Positions 1 through 9,954 of a DNA stretch of 64,000 bases are shown here, piece after piece. A program made the position numbers and the translations under genes. The DNA is from Pseudomonas capsici (GTDB lineage Bacteria; Pseudomonadota; Gammaproteobacteria; Pseudomonadales; Pseudomonadaceae), in NCBI RefSeq assembly GCF_017165765.1, contig NZ_JAFGZD010000006.1, positions 248,001-312,000 on the forward strand, written 5' to 3'. How positions within the stretch are numbered: the stretch's first letter is position 1; each line of letters begins with the position of its first letter. The notes beneath the pieces were generated by a model that saw only the letters and a program-made list of their open reading frames with translations, did not search any database and had not been told where the DNA came from.

Positions 1-1
1 A

Positions 2-439
2 TACTCGGTGGACCCGCTGGAACGTCACGAAGCAGGCGAGATCATGACACGTCAGGTGCTGACCCTCGACGCCGACGCCTCTGTCGATCACGTTCGTGAA
101 CAGGCCTTCGGCAGCGGCCAGGCACATCGAGCCTATCCAGTCGTGCAGCAGGGCCGCTTGCTCGGGATGGTCGATCGCCAGACCATGAATGCCCCTGCCA
201 AACGCCTGGGCGATCTGTTTTCAGAACCGCCCGTCTTCTGCCTGCCCGGTGATAACTGCCGCCAGCTAGCCGGACGCCTGCTTGCCTTGGGGCTTGAACG
301 CATTCCAGTGGTCCGCGACGCGGACAGTCTCGAAGTTGTGGGGCTTGTCAGCCGCAGCGATCTGCTCAAGACCTCTGTCGGCGTCCACGAAGAAGAAAAT
401 GTACGGGAACAGCCTCTGCGCTGGGGAATCCCACGCTGA
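2..439 (+). CDS. Chloride channel protein, C-terminal CBS-domain tail (partial)
   Basis: The reading frame is open from the window edge, so the true start and any membrane domain lie outside. What remains is about 145 residues with two CBS repeats: the first begins at a GEIMTRQV stretch, and the second ends with a GLVSRSDLL motif. Tails of this kind close bacterial ClC-type chloride/proton channels, where CBS pairs bind adenine nucleotides and tune transport. Assignment to ClC is inference from the tail alone; another CBS-carrying transporter is possible. The next gene also carries a CBS pair. Confidence 0.7.
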   Translation, partial: YSVDPLERHEAGEIMTRQVLTLDADASVDHVREQAFGSGQAHRAYPVVQQGRLLGMVDRQTMNAPAKRLGDLFSEPPVFCLPGDNCRQLAGRLLALGLERIPVVRDADSLEVVGLVSRSDLLKTSVGVHEEENVREQPLRWGIPR

Positions 440-502
440 AACACCACAGTAGCCTGGGGCCGTGCGCCCCATGGTTTTCAATTATTCACGGTTGCCCTGA
501 AC

Positions 503-1648
503 ATGCCTTCACCGTCCAACATGACCCTTGCGGCGCGCTTGCGCTCGCTATGGCCTGCGCCCCACGCCATCGACACCCGAGAGAAGTTACGCGCCAGCAG
601 CGGCGCGGCCCTGGGAATTCTGTTGGTCGCAAGCGTTGCAGCGCTCTGGCTGCACGGCGCATTCGCCATGGAACACAACCTTCTGGCCATGGCTATCGTC
701 GCGCCCATCGGGGCCAGTGCGGTATTGGTGTTTGCCGTGCCATCGAGCCCGCTGGCGCAGCCCTGGTCGGTGGTGGGCGGTAATACGGTTTCGGCGCTGG
801 CGGGCATTGCCTGCGCCAAATGGATTCCGGATGCCACACTGGCTGCCGCCCTGGCAGTCAGCTTGGCGATTGCCGCGATGCTGGCGACCCGTTGCCTGCA
901 TCCGCCGGGAGGCGCAGCGGCGCTGTTGATGGTGATTACCGGTTGCGATCAGTTTATATACGCGCTGAGCCCGGTGATGCTCGATTCACTGCTGCTGGTG
1001 GCCGCGGGCGTGGTCTACAACAATCTGACCCGCCGTCCCTGGCCCCATGTTCAACAGGCGAAAAGCGACTCGCCTGCCAGCCGTTTCAGTGACGCGGATC
1101 TGGATGCCGCCCTGGCCCATTACAACCAGGTGCTGGACGTCAGCCGCGACGATCTTCACGAACTGCTGGAACGGGCAGAAGCCTCGGCCTACCAACGCAA
1201 GATGGGCGAGATACGCTGCGCAGACGTGATGAGCACGACACCGATAGTCGCCCGCCAGGAAATGCCTCTGCGCGAAGCCTGGGCCTTGATGCGTCGACAC
1301 AAGATCAAGGCGTTACCGGTGATTGACCGGCAACGCCATCTGATGGGCATAGTGACAGTGGCCGATTTCATGAAACAGATCGACCTGGACGCCCACGAAG
1401 GCGTGGGCTGGCATCTGCGCGCACTGCTGCGTCAAGTCAGCAACAAGCAACCGGCGAGCATTGTCGGTGAGATCATGACCCGCAAGGTACGCGTCGCCAG
1501 TGCCGAGCGCCTGCTGACCGATCTGGTGCCGGTGTTTTCGGAAAATGGCCATCGACATGTGCCGATCATCGACGCCCAACGCCATCTGGTGGGCATCATT
1601 ACCCAGTCGGACTTGATCAAGGCGCTGTATACGGCGGTGCGGGTCTAG
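503..1648 (+). CDS. HPP family membrane protein with two C-terminal CBS domains
   Basis: 381 residues. The N-terminal half (about 30-175) holds four hydrophobic segments and the HPP signature at residues 133-135, inside CLHPPGGAAAL. The C-terminal half has two CBS repeats, about 235-300 and 315-378, each ending in a GIVTVADF or GIITQSDL motif. HPP proteins are inner-membrane proteins; plant and cyanobacterial members have been linked to nitrite transport, but the substrate in pseudomonads is not established. The start chosen has only a weak ribosome site; an internal ATG at 521 is an alternative. It lies 63 bp after another CBS protein, so the two may be co-transcribed. Confidence 0.88.
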   Translation: MPSPSNMTLAARLRSLWPAPHAIDTREKLRASSGAALGILLVASVAALWLHGAFAMEHNLLAMAIVAPIGASAVLVFAVPSSPLAQPWSVVGGNTVSALAGIACAKWIPDATLAAALAVSLAIAAMLATRCLHPPGGAAALLMVITGCDQFIYALSPVMLDSLLLVAAGVVYNNLTRRPWPHVQQAKSDSPASRFSDADLDAALAHYNQVLDVSRDDLHELLERAEASAYQRKMGEIRCADVMSTTPIVARQEMPLREAWALMRRHKIKALPVIDRQRHLMGIVTVADFMKQIDLDAHEGVGWHLRALLRQVSNKQPASIVGEIMTRKVRVASAERLLTDLVPVFSENGHRHVPIIDAQRHLVGIITQSDLIKALYTAVRV

Positions 1649-1716
1649 AGCGCTTTCAAAAAACGCCCCACCCCCGCACTCGACAATGCTGACCGCTAAA
1701 CTTTCAGGCCGAACGC

Positions 1717-3033
1717 TCAGTTCGAGTTCTGGGTAACGAAGCTGCTGACCGCACGCACCACGGAGTTTGCACCTTGCTGAATCTCCTGGATCACACGGTC
1801 TGCATCGTTGGCCAGGGTCAGCGCCTCGGTGGCCTGCTCCGTGCTGCGCTCGATCACGCCAACAGCGCCGGAAGCAAGGCTCTGGTTTTCCTTGACCACG
1901 CTCACGATATCTTCCGTTGCCTTGGTGGTCCGGGAAGCCAGTTGTCGAACCTCGTCAGCCACCACGGCAAAACCTCTGCCCTGCTCACCGGCCCGGGCGG
2001 CTTCGATGGCAGCGTTGAGAGCGAGCAGGTTCGTCTGCTCGGCAATACTGCTGATGGTCTTGACGATTGTCCCGATCACCTGACTCTGGGAATCGAGCGC
2101 TTCGATGCCTTGAGTCGCCTCCTGCATGGACCGGGTCAGACGATCCAGGACCTCGACCGTATTCTTGATCACTGCGCGCCCCTGCTGGGCAGTAGTGTCA
2201 GTCTGGACAGAGGTCTGATACGCCATATTCGATGCCTCTGACACCGCCTTTTCGCGCTCGACCTGGTCAGTGATAACGGTTGCGAACTTGGCAATTTTAT
2301 ACAGCTTGCCATTCGCATCCGTGATGGGGTTGTAAGAAGCTTCAAGCCACACATCCCGACCGTATTTATCGATACGGCGGAAACGATCGACAATGAACTC
2401 GCCTCTGCGCAGCCTTTCCCAGAAGCTTTTATAAGCCTCTGAACCGGATTCCTCCGGCGTACAAAAGATGCTGTGATGTTTGCCTTTGATCTGGGCAAGT
2501 TCATAGCCCATGGCCTTGAGGAAGTTGTCGTTTGCGCCAGTCACAATTCCATCGAGCGTGAAATCGATGACAGCGGTCGAACGCTGCAAGGCATTGACCA
2601 GCGCCTCATTCTCCCGCGAAGCCTCGATGGTACGCGTCAATACGCTCGAATACAGCGTGATCTGTTCGACACCACCGGTTTCATTCCTCAATGGCACGAC
2701 AATCGTTCGCAGCCAGACCTTGGAACCCTGCTTGTGATTCAACCGCAGCGTCCCGCTGAAGTGCTTCCCTTCCCGAATAGCACCCAGAGCCCGCTTCTGG
2801 TGGACATCACCGCTGAGCTCCGACGGACTCAATTCTTCCAGACGACGCCCGACCACATCGCTGGGCGAATAGCCGAGCTCGGCTTCAAACAGGGAATTGA
2901 TGGATTTCACGTTCCCTCGACCATCCAGTACTGCAGCTACAGTCTCTAAATCCAGAGCCTGACTGGCCTGCTCCAGCATGGCGAGTCGAAGTTCCAGTGC
3001 CTTGTTGGCTTGTTTCAAATGGGAATTGAACAT
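1717..3033 (-). CDS. Soluble PAS-PAS methyl-accepting chemotaxis transducer (BdlA/Aer-like)
   Basis: 438 residues with no signal peptide or membrane segment. Two PAS domains occupy about residues 20-130 and 145-260 (the second has the [19 protein letters not shown] end typical of PAS-PAC). A coiled-coil signalling domain follows, with the invariant hairpin tip [19 protein letters not shown]. Cytoplasmic transducers of this layout sense redox or metabolic state; BdlA of P. aeruginosa, with the same layout and similar length, controls biofilm dispersion. That equivalence is inference. The frame stays open upstream to 3291, but homology starts at the ATG at 3033. It converges with the HPP gene. 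Confidence 0.85.
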   Translation of the reverse strand: MFNSHLKQANKALELRLAMLEQASQALDLETVAAVLDGRGNVKSINSLFEAELGYSPSDVVGRRLEELSPSELSGDVHQKRALGAIREGKHFSGTLRLNHKQGSKVWLRTIVVPLRNETGGVEQITLYSSVLTRTIEASRENEALVNALQRSTAVIDFTLDGIVTGANDNFLKAMGYELAQIKGKHHSIFCTPEESGSEAYKSFWERLRRGEFIVDRFRRIDKYGRDVWLEASYNPITDANGKLYKIAKFATVITDQVEREKAVSEASNMAYQTSVQTDTTAQQGRAVIKNTVEVLDRLTRSMQEATQGIEALDSQSQVIGTIVKTISSIAEQTNLLALNAAIEAARAGEQGRGFAVVADEVRQLASRTTKATEDIVSVVKENQSLASGAVGVIERSTEQATEALTLANDADRVIQEIQQGANSVVRAVSSFVTQNSN

Positions 3034-3160
3034 GATGTGTATCCGAGGAAGGTTGCATATTGCATCGGATATTGAGCGGGAATCTTTAGTGGTGGCGAGG
3101 AAGAAAGCACGATATTCGTAACGCAGACGCGAGGTTTTGAAGGAAAGCCGTAAAAGCACC

Positions 3161-3181
3161 AAGCCCGCTAGATGCGGGCTT
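3161..3181 (-). terminator. Hairpin downstream of the DUF1652 gene
   Basis: Perfect 8-bp inverted repeat (AAGCCCGC / GCGGGCTT) with a 5-base loop, just past the stop codon of the gene at 3194-3454. The minus-strand trailer has only a short T stretch, so termination may be weak. Confidence 0.55.
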
Positions 3182-3193
3182 GTCATATCTGCT

Positions 3194-3454
3194 CTATCCC
3201 TGACGCTTGATCTCCTCCTTGTCAGCCGCCTTGACGCGTCTGGCTTCATCTTTGATTTCCCCCACCAAGGCCGCAATGGCGCGCCCCCCACTGAGTTTGG
3301 CAGTCGAAATGCCGGTCATGGTCAGTTCCGGGATATGGGTTTCCGGGTTTCTCAGTTCGATGGACATCAATCCGTCCGGGGTGATGGTGCATTTGCAGAT
3401 CGAAGGCCTGAAGGCCACTTCCATAACATGACGCAATTCGAGATGAGAAAGCAT
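3194..3454 (-). CDS. DUF1652 domain protein
   Basis: 86 residues. The pattern (hydrophobic N-terminus, [10 protein letters not shown], then a [10 protein letters not shown] stretch and a charged basic tail) matches the Pseudomonas-restricted DUF1652 family, whose function is unknown. There is no signal peptide or membrane helix. It is monocistronic as far as can be seen, with a hairpin after the stop. The start ATG is preceded by a GGGACGG purine-rich stretch at usable distance. Confidence 0.8.
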   Translation of the reverse strand: MLSHLELRHVMEVAFRPSICKCTITPDGLMSIELRNPETHIPELTMTGISTAKLSGGRAIAALVGEIKDEARRVKAADKEEIKRQG

Positions 3455-3656
3455 TTGACCGTCCCTGTAGACGCTACATCGCGGGTTGACACTTGAGTCT
3501 AGCCCAAGGTTGCAGATGTGGTTTTTGTCTGACGGAGCATGTGTAAATTTTTATGTCGATACTGCACACCAGCAACAGAACAGCATGGTGTAATTGGCAT
3601 AAGGCCGGGGCTACTCGATTTCCTGGAGGACTATTCAGGTAAGAAGCTAAAAACAC

Positions 3657-3899
3657 CTACTCCGAATCGATAAGGCTGTCAGTTTCAGGTCCTTCATCAT
3701 TTTCAAGATTTGTTTGAGCTTCGCCGCCAGACTCCGGGCTTTCCGGAGGTGGATTCCAGTCTTCTGGCCGCTCGTCACTGCCCTGCTTTGGCTCAGACCG
3801 GGCTTGCTCAAGACCGGAGCCATGGTTTTCACCCGTATCGGTCGTCTTTTCAGCCGGCCCTGGGTAAGCACTTTCAGGCCCGTTGTCTTCGATTCCCAT
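3657..3899 (-). CDS. Small acidic, low-complexity hydrophilic protein
   Basis: 80 residues dominated by Glu, Asp, Pro, Gly, Ser and Asn, with no hydrophobic core, so it is probably intrinsically disordered. A strong ribosome site (GAAGGAG, 7 bases before the ATG at 3899) argues that it is translated. I do not recognise a family. It resembles the short disordered proteins found in many pseudomonads near stress genes, but no function can be inferred. It sits 0.5 kb from the 3' end of tRNA-Pro, in a region otherwise free of genes. Confidence 0.6.
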   Translation of the reverse strand: MGIEDNGPESAYPGPAEKTTDTGENHGSGLEQARSEPKQGSDERPEDWNPPPESPESGGEAQTNLENDEGPETDSLIDSE

Positions 3900-4382
3900 G
3901 GTTGATCTCCTTCTGTGCGCAGGGTTTCTGCGCGTGTATCGAGTGAGAGAGTCAGGGGGGCTGGGAGTGCAGAGTTGTTAGACGAGCGGCTGACCATAAC
4001 TGAGCAAGCCCCCAAGCCGTCCATTAAAGCTTGTGGCTGCCCAAGGCCAGAAACCGCCGCGGGATGCCTTGCGATATGCACAGAAAGAAATCATGAACTC
4101 GATATTTTCTTACTGGACTACGGCCTGCTTCTCGATAAGGCCTTATCAACGCTTCGTCTCGATATCTGTTAAATCGCAGGATTGGCAGTCGCCTTCAATC
4201 GGCGGACATCACAAAGAAAGGTTGTACAGCGCGGCTCAGCCATAAGAACGGCAGTATTTGATTAAAGCTGAGAACATGGCAGCAGTAACCGGTTCACGCG
4301 GACCGGTTCTGACAATCTTGAAGAGAAGGCAAGTGTAAGTCGAAATCCCAAGATCACTCGAAATATCACTGGGCCATAAATG
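3900..4382. other. Gene-poor, AT-richer 3' flank of tRNA-Pro
   Basis: About 480 bp without a credible gene. Base composition is visibly more AT-rich than in the neighbours. Short open frames exist (for example from the ATG at 4094) but lack ribosome sites and family resemblance. The stretch ACCGGTT appears twice within 25 bases near 4290-4310. I see no copy of the tRNA 3' end here that would mark an att site. Confidence 0.5.
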
Positions 4383-4403
4383 AAAAAGCCACCAAAAGGT
4401 GGC
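4383..4403 (-). terminator. Rho-independent terminator of tRNA-Pro
   Basis: On the minus strand GCCACC-TTTT-GGTGGC is followed by five T residues, starting 18 bases after the tRNA CCA end. This is a textbook intrinsic terminator. Confidence 0.85.
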
Positions 4404-4420
4404 TAAGTCATTGAAAAATA

Positions 4421-4497
4421 TGGTCGGGACGGAGTGATTCGAACACTCGACCCCTAGCACCCCATGCTAGTGCGCTACCGGACTGCGCTACGCCCCG
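4421..4497 (-). tRNA. tRNA-Pro(GGG)
   Basis: A 77-nt cloverleaf on the minus strand. The 7-bp acceptor stem pairs CGGGGCG with CGTCCCG, the T arm contains GTTCGAATC, and CCA is encoded at 4423-4421. The anticodon stem CTAGC/GCTAG encloses the 7-base loop ATGGGGT, giving anticodon GGG at 4463-4461. It lies downstream of ihfA-merR, as in other pseudomonads, and has its own terminator. Proline tRNA 3' ends are common integration sites, but no integrated element is present. Confidence 0.95.
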
Positions 4498-4584
4498 ACT
4501 AGGCGTGAAACTGTTTCGCAACTTGCGAAAGCGATGAGGAATATACCCTAAGCTTTTGAATTATGGAAGTATCTTGCTCACTCA

Positions 4585-4941
4585 TCATGCACGAAGAATG
4601 ACAAGGACATCTTCCAGCTCGGCAATCATCTGCCGGATCATCTGCTTGTTGTGCTGGGTATCGTCCTTCGCTTCGCCACTGGAAAGACGCAACCGGGCTC
4701 CACCGATGGTGAAGCCCTGGTCGTAGAGCAAACCGCGGATCTGGCGGATCATCAGCACGTCCTGGCGCTGATAATACCGACGGTTTCCGCGTCGCTTGAC
4801 GGGGTTGAGTTGAGGAAACTCCTGCTCCCAATAACGCAGAACGTGCGGCTTGACCGCGCAGAGCTCGCTGACTTCACCAATGGTGAAGTAGCGTTTGCCC
4901 GGGATAGGCGGTAGCTCGTCGTTATGACTTGGTTCCAGCAT
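4585..4941 (-). CDS. MerR-family transcriptional regulator
   Basis: 118 residues. It has an N-terminal winged helix ([25 protein letters not shown]) with the MerR recognition helix and the [10 protein letters not shown] wing, then a short dimerisation helix. There is no metal-binding cysteine loop, so it is not a MerR/CueR-type metal sensor. The ATG at 4941 is preceded by GAGG and overlaps the end of ihfA by 20 bp, indicating translational coupling. This small regulator is the usual neighbour of ihfA in gamma-proteobacteria; its regulon is not known from sequence. Confidence 0.88.
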   Translation of the reverse strand: MLEPSHNDELPPIPGKRYFTIGEVSELCAVKPHVLRYWEQEFPQLNPVKRRGNRRYYQRQDVLMIRQIRGLLYDQGFTIGGARLRLSSGEAKDDTQHNKQMIRQMIAELEDVLVILRA

Positions 4942-5224
4942 AAGCCTCAACTCGGGCCTTCAACTTCTGCCCTGGACGAAAGGTGACCACACGGCGAGCA
5001 GTGATCGGAATCTCCTCGCCGGTCTTTGGATTTCTACCAGGCCGCTGGCGTTTGTCGCGCAGGTCGAAATTGCCGAATCCGGACAATTTCACCTGTTCGT
5101 TGTCCTCCAGAGCGTGCCTGATTTCCTCAAAGAACAGCTCAACCAATTCCTTGGCTTCTCGTTTATTCAGGCCCAGCTCTTCGTACAGACGTTCGGCCAT
5201 CTCAGCTTTCGTCAGAGCCCCCAT
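4922..5224 (-). CDS. ihfA: Integration host factor alpha subunit
   Basis: 100 residues, the usual IHF-alpha length. It shows the HU/IHF fold signature: the N-terminal helix [19 protein letters not shown], the [22 protein letters not shown] arm with the intercalating proline, and the [10 protein letters not shown] ending. IHF alpha pairs with IHF beta to bend DNA at promoters and recombination sites. It lies 3 bp downstream of pheT, in the conserved pheST-ihfA operon, and overlaps merR. Distinction from HU and IhfB rests on context and on the ITARRVVTF segment. Confidence 0.96.
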   Translation of the reverse strand: MGALTKAEMAERLYEELGLNKREAKELVELFFEEIRHALEDNEQVKLSGFGNFDLRDKRQRPGRNPKTGEEIPITARRVVTFRPGQKLKARVEAYAGTKS

Positions 5225-5227
5225 ACG

Positions 5228-7606
5228 CTACTTCCTTAACGTGGCGTTTAACCGTTCCTCAAGTGAATTGAGGATAGCAAGTGTCGTTGCGTTTACCTCA
5301 TCGTCAGTAAGAGTGCGCGATGGATGCTGCCAGGTCAAGCCAACTGCAAGGCTTTTTCTATGCGGATCAATGCCTTTACCCTGATAAACGTCAAATAGCC
5401 TGAGGTCCGTGAGCCATTCGCCTGCATTTTCACAAATAACGTCAAGAACTGCGCTTGCATTGACGTCCCGATCAGCCAGCAGAGCCAGGTCGCGACGCAC
5501 TTCCGGGAAGCGAGAAAGCTCGTGGAATTTCGGCAGACGGCCTGTGGCCACTTCAGCCAGGACCAGCTCGAACACGAATACCGGACGATCAAGGCCCAGC
5601 GCTTTTGCCAGTTCCGGATGAATGGCACCCAGGAAACCGACTTCACGACCATCGCGTTCGATGCGAGCAGTCTGACCGGGATGCAGAGCCGGGTGCTGAC
5701 CTGCCGAGAAGGTGAACTCACCCAGCGCGCCAGCAAAACCAAGCACCGCTTCCACGTCCGCTTTCACGTCGAAGAAATCGACGGCATCACGGCCTTGTGC
5801 CCAGCCTTCAGGCAAGCGGCTTCCGCAAACCACACCGGCAAGCATAGGCTCTTGCTTGAGACCCTCAAGCTGGCCGACGAAACGCAGTCCGCTTTCGAAC
5901 ATGCGAACGCGATCCTGCTGACGGTTGAGGTTATGCTGCAACGCCCTGACCAGACCCGGCCACAACGAGGAGCGCATGGCTGCCATGTCGTTGGAGATCG
6001 GATTGGCCAGCAGCAGCGGCTGAACGCCCGGATTGAAGAGTTCGAACAGCTTCGGATCAATGAAGCTATAGGTGATCGCTTCCTGATAGCCACGGGCAAC
6101 CAGCAGACGACGCAGCTCAGGCAGATCGCCACGCGCTTCAGCCTTGGCCTGAGGTGCCAGGCGGGCTTGCGGGTAACGAACCGGCAGGTGGTTATAACCG
6201 TACAGACGCGCCAGCTCTTCGATCAGGTCGACTTCAAGGCTGATGTCGAAACGGTGACTTGGCACTTCAACGCGCCACTGACCGACAGCCTCGCTGCTCA
6301 GCTTCAAGCCCAGAGCAGTCAGAAGACGTTCGATTTCAGCGTTTTCAATGACCAGACCGAGCATTTGCTCGACACGGCTTGCACGCAGGGTCACGGAGGC
6401 AATCGATGGCAGGTGCTGTTCGCTGACCACTTCGATGACCGGACCGGCTTCACCGCCGGTGATTTCCAGCAGCAGACCAGTAGCACGCTCCATGGCTTCA
6501 CGGGCAAGTTGCCAGTCCACGCCACGCTCGTAACGGTGCGAGGCATCGGTGTGCAAGCCATAGGAACGAGCCTTGCCGGCCACCGAAATGGTGTCGAAGA
6601 AAGCACTTTCCAGGAAGATATCGCGAGTCTTGGTAGTAACGCCGCTGTGCTCGCCACCCATGACGCCAGCGATGGCCAGGGCGCGCTGCTGGTCGGCAAT
6701 GACCAGGGTGTCGGCGCGCAGGCTGACTTCCTGACCGTCGAGCAGGACCAGTTTCTCGCCCTCCTCGGCCATGCGCACACGAATCCCGCCATTGATTTCG
6801 GCCAAGTCGAAGGCATGCAGCGGTTGACCCAGCTCCAACATGACGTAGTTGGTGATATCGACAGCTGCATCGATACTGCGCACGTCCGAACGACGCAGAC
6901 GCTCTACCATCCACAACGGAGTAGGACGCGACAGGTCAACGTTGCGAATCACACGCCCCAGGTAACGTGGGCAGGCAGCAGGAGCCAGCAGCTCGACAGG
7001 ACGCACTTCGTCATGCACGGCAGCCACGGGCGCCACGTGCGGACGAGTGACCTCGGCCGCATAAAGCGCGCCGACTTCACGAGCCAGACCGGCAACCGAC
7101 AGACAGTCGCCACGGTTCGGAGTCAGGTCGACTTCGATACTGGCATCGTCCAGCTCCAGGTAAACACGAATGTCCTGCCCCACCGGCGCATCGGCAGCCA
7201 GCTCCATCAGGCCATCGTTACCCTCGCCCAGTTGAAGTTCGGCAGCGGAACACAGCATGCCGTTGGACTCGACACCGCGCAGCTTGGCCTTCTTGATCTT
7301 GAAGTCGCCAGGAAGCTCGGCACCGATCATTGCGAAAGGAATTTTCAGACCCGGACGCACGTTCGGCGCGCCACATACGACCTGCAGTGTTTCGCTGCCA
7401 TTGCTGACCTGACAAACGCGCAGCTTGTCAGCATCGGGGTGTTGCTCGGTGCTCAGGACTTCGCCTACGACCACACCGGTGAAGACGCCGGCGGCCAGCG
7501 TAACGCTGTCAACCTCAAGACCGGCCATCGACAGACGGGCAACCAGCTCGTCACGGGAAACCTGCGGGCTTACCCAGCCACGCAACCATTGTTCACTGAA
7601 TTTCAT
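5228..7606 (-). CDS. pheT: Phenylalanyl-tRNA synthetase beta subunit
   Basis: 792 residues, the usual length for bacterial PheT. Domain order is intact: the N-terminal tRNA-binding OB domain (about 40-150, with HPDADKLRVCQVS), the B3/B4 editing region (about 200-400), the catalytic-like core (AITYSFIDPKLFELFNP onwards), and the C-terminal ferredoxin-fold anticodon-binding domain (about 700-792, with FPEVRRDLALL). PheT forms the alpha2-beta2 enzyme with PheS, charges tRNA-Phe and hydrolyses Tyr-tRNA-Phe. It is 36 bp downstream of pheS and 3 bp upstream of ihfA. Confidence 0.98.
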   Translation of the reverse strand: MKFSEQWLRGWVSPQVSRDELVARLSMAGLEVDSVTLAAGVFTGVVVGEVLSTEQHPDADKLRVCQVSNGSETLQVVCGAPNVRPGLKIPFAMIGAELPGDFKIKKAKLRGVESNGMLCSAAELQLGEGNDGLMELAADAPVGQDIRVYLELDDASIEVDLTPNRGDCLSVAGLAREVGALYAAEVTRPHVAPVAAVHDEVRPVELLAPAACPRYLGRVIRNVDLSRPTPLWMVERLRRSDVRSIDAAVDITNYVMLELGQPLHAFDLAEINGGIRVRMAEEGEKLVLLDGQEVSLRADTLVIADQQRALAIAGVMGGEHSGVTTKTRDIFLESAFFDTISVAGKARSYGLHTDASHRYERGVDWQLAREAMERATGLLLEITGGEAGPVIEVVSEQHLPSIASVTLRASRVEQMLGLVIENAEIERLLTALGLKLSSEAVGQWRVEVPSHRFDISLEVDLIEELARLYGYNHLPVRYPQARLAPQAKAEARGDLPELRRLLVARGYQEAITYSFIDPKLFELFNPGVQPLLLANPISNDMAAMRSSLWPGLVRALQHNLNRQQDRVRMFESGLRFVGQLEGLKQEPMLAGVVCGSRLPEGWAQGRDAVDFFDVKADVEAVLGFAGALGEFTFSAGQHPALHPGQTARIERDGREVGFLGAIHPELAKALGLDRPVFVFELVLAEVATGRLPKFHELSRFPEVRRDLALLADRDVNASAVLDVICENAGEWLTDLRLFDVYQGKGIDPHRKSLAVGLTWQHPSRTLTDDEVNATTLAILNSLEERLNATLRK

Positions 7607-7642
7607 CCTGCTCTCCTAATAGATTCGTTACGGGCATGCGTT

Positions 7643-8712
<1,070 letters not shown>

Positions 8713-8720
8713 ATGACGTT

Positions 8721-8749
8721 CAAAACCGCTTCCGGAACCCGGAGGCGGT
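8721..8749 (-). terminator. Terminator-like hairpin after rplT
   Basis: On the minus strand an 11-bp stem with one G-U pair (ACCGCCTCCGG / CCGGAAGCGGT) with a 3-base loop is followed by TTTTG. It begins 14 bases past the rplT stop, directly upstream of the second hairpin. Confidence 0.65.
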
Positions 8750-8762
8750 GATTGTCGGGGAC

Positions 8763-9119
8763 TTAGGCCAAAGAGGCTTTAGCTTTCTCGACAATCGCAG
8801 CAAACGCCGCTTTTTCGTTCACTGCCAGATCAGCCAGAACCTTACGGTCGATCTCGATGGACGCCTTTTTCAGACCAGCGATCAAACGGCTGTAGGACAG
8901 GCCGTTGGTACGAGCACCAGCGTTGATACGAGCGATCCACAGAGCGCGGAACTGACGTTTTTTCTGACGACGGTCACGGTAGGCGTATTGGCCTGCCTTG
9001 ATTACCGCTTGCTTGGCAACACGGAATACGCGTGAACGCGCGCCGTAGTAGCCTTTAGCAAGTTTCAGAATTTTCTTGTGACGCTTACGGGCAATGACGC
9101 CACGCTTTACACGAGCCAT
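8763..9119 (-). CDS. rplT: 50S ribosomal protein L20
   Basis: 118 residues, standard length. It has the basic N-terminus [19 protein letters not shown] and the family core [25 protein letters not shown], then the globular C-terminal half that binds 23S rRNA. L20 is needed early in 50S assembly and in E. coli represses its own operon by binding the rpmI leader; I cannot confirm such a structure here. It follows rpmI by 28 bp in the infC-rpmI-rplT operon. Confidence 0.99.
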   Translation of the reverse strand: MARVKRGVIARKRHKKILKLAKGYYGARSRVFRVAKQAVIKAGQYAYRDRRQKKRQFRALWIARINAGARTNGLSYSRLIAGLKKASIEIDRKVLADLAVNEKAAFAAIVEKAKASLA

Positions 9120-9147
9120 GAGTTACTTCCTCTATTCTTGATCAAAA

Positions 9148-9342
9148 TTAACGAAGGCGCAGCATGCGCTCGACTTTTGCCACGTCAGACGGATGCAGCA
9201 AGCTGCTACCGCGCAGTTGACGCTTACGCTTGGTCGACATTTTGGTCAGGATGTGGCTCTTGAAAGCGTGTTTGTGCTTGATGCCGTTAGCAGTTTTCAA
9301 AAACCGCTTAGCTGCACCACTTTTAGTCTTCATCTTTGGCAT
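9148..9342 (-). CDS. rpmI: 50S ribosomal protein L35
   Basis: 64 residues starting at the ATG at 9342 ([20 protein letters not shown]); an in-frame upstream extension to 9363 has no homology. The sequence is strongly basic and matches L35 along its entire length, ending [17 protein letters not shown]. It lies between infC and rplT, as in nearly all gamma-proteobacteria. Confidence 0.99.
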   Translation of the reverse strand: MPKMKTKSGAAKRFLKTANGIKHKHAFKSHILTKMSTKRKRQLRGSSLLHPSDVAKVERMLRLR

Positions 9343-9402
9343 GTTCGGATACTCCGCATTCAATTGATAAACATAACCGCAAGGCCTGCCGTGCCCTGGT
9401 GG

Positions 9403-9954
9403 TTACTTCTTCTTTTTCGGGGCGATGACCATGATCAGCTGGCGTCCTTCCATCTTAGGATGCTGTTCGACGGAACCGTATTCGGCCAGGTCAGCTTCAA
9501 CCCGCTTCAACAGATCCATACCCAGCTCCTGGTGGGCCATCTCACGACCGCGGAATCTCAAGGATACCTTGGCCCTGTCCCCGTCACTCAGGAAACGTAC
9601 CAGGTTGCGTAGTTTTACCTGGTAATCCCCTTCCTCCGTCCCTGGACGAAACTTGATTTCTTTAACCTGGATCTGCTTCTGGTTTTTCTTCGCAGCAGCA
9701 ATCTGCTTCTTCTTCTCGAAGATCGATTTGCCGTAGTCCATGACACGGCAGACCGGAGGTACTGCGTCGGCAGAAATCTCTACCAGATCCAGCTTCGCCT
9801 CTTCGGCTATACGAAGCGCTTCATCAATCGAGACGATGCCAATCTGCTCGCCGTCAGCGCCAATTAACCGAACCTCGCGGGCCGAGATATTCTCATTGAT
9901 CGGGGCCTTGGGTGCAGCTCGTTTATCTTGTCTCATTTCACGCTTAATAATAAT
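9403..9954 (-). CDS. infC: Translation initiation factor IF-3, non-canonical AUU start
   Basis: 183 residues if initiated at the first of three consecutive ATT codons (9954, 9951, 9948); the first ATG in frame is at 9936. A GGAG Shine-Dalgarno at 9960-9957 serves these ATT codons (spacing 2, 5 or 8 bases), not the ATG. AUU initiation of infC is conserved and lets IF-3 repress its own translation. Both IF-3 domains are present: the N-terminal domain to about residue 75, a lysine-rich linker ([15 protein letters not shown]), and the C-terminal domain ending MVIAPKKKK. The first ATT shares a base with the thrS stop codon. Which ATT is used is uncertain. Confidence 0.95.
   Translation of the reverse strand: MIIKREMRQDKRAAPKAPINENISAREVRLIGADGEQIGIVSIDEALRIAEEAKLDLVEISADAVPPVCRVMDYGKSIFEKKKQIAAAKKNQKQIQVKEIKFRPGTEEGDYQVKLRNLVRFLSDGDRAKVSLRFRGREMAHQELGMDLLKRVEADLAEYGSVEQHPKMEGRQLIMVIAPKKKK

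Noticed and set aside
4236-4460. 74-codon frame overlapping tRNA-Pro on the minus strand
   Set aside because: It reads through half of the tRNA and its terminator, which are well supported.
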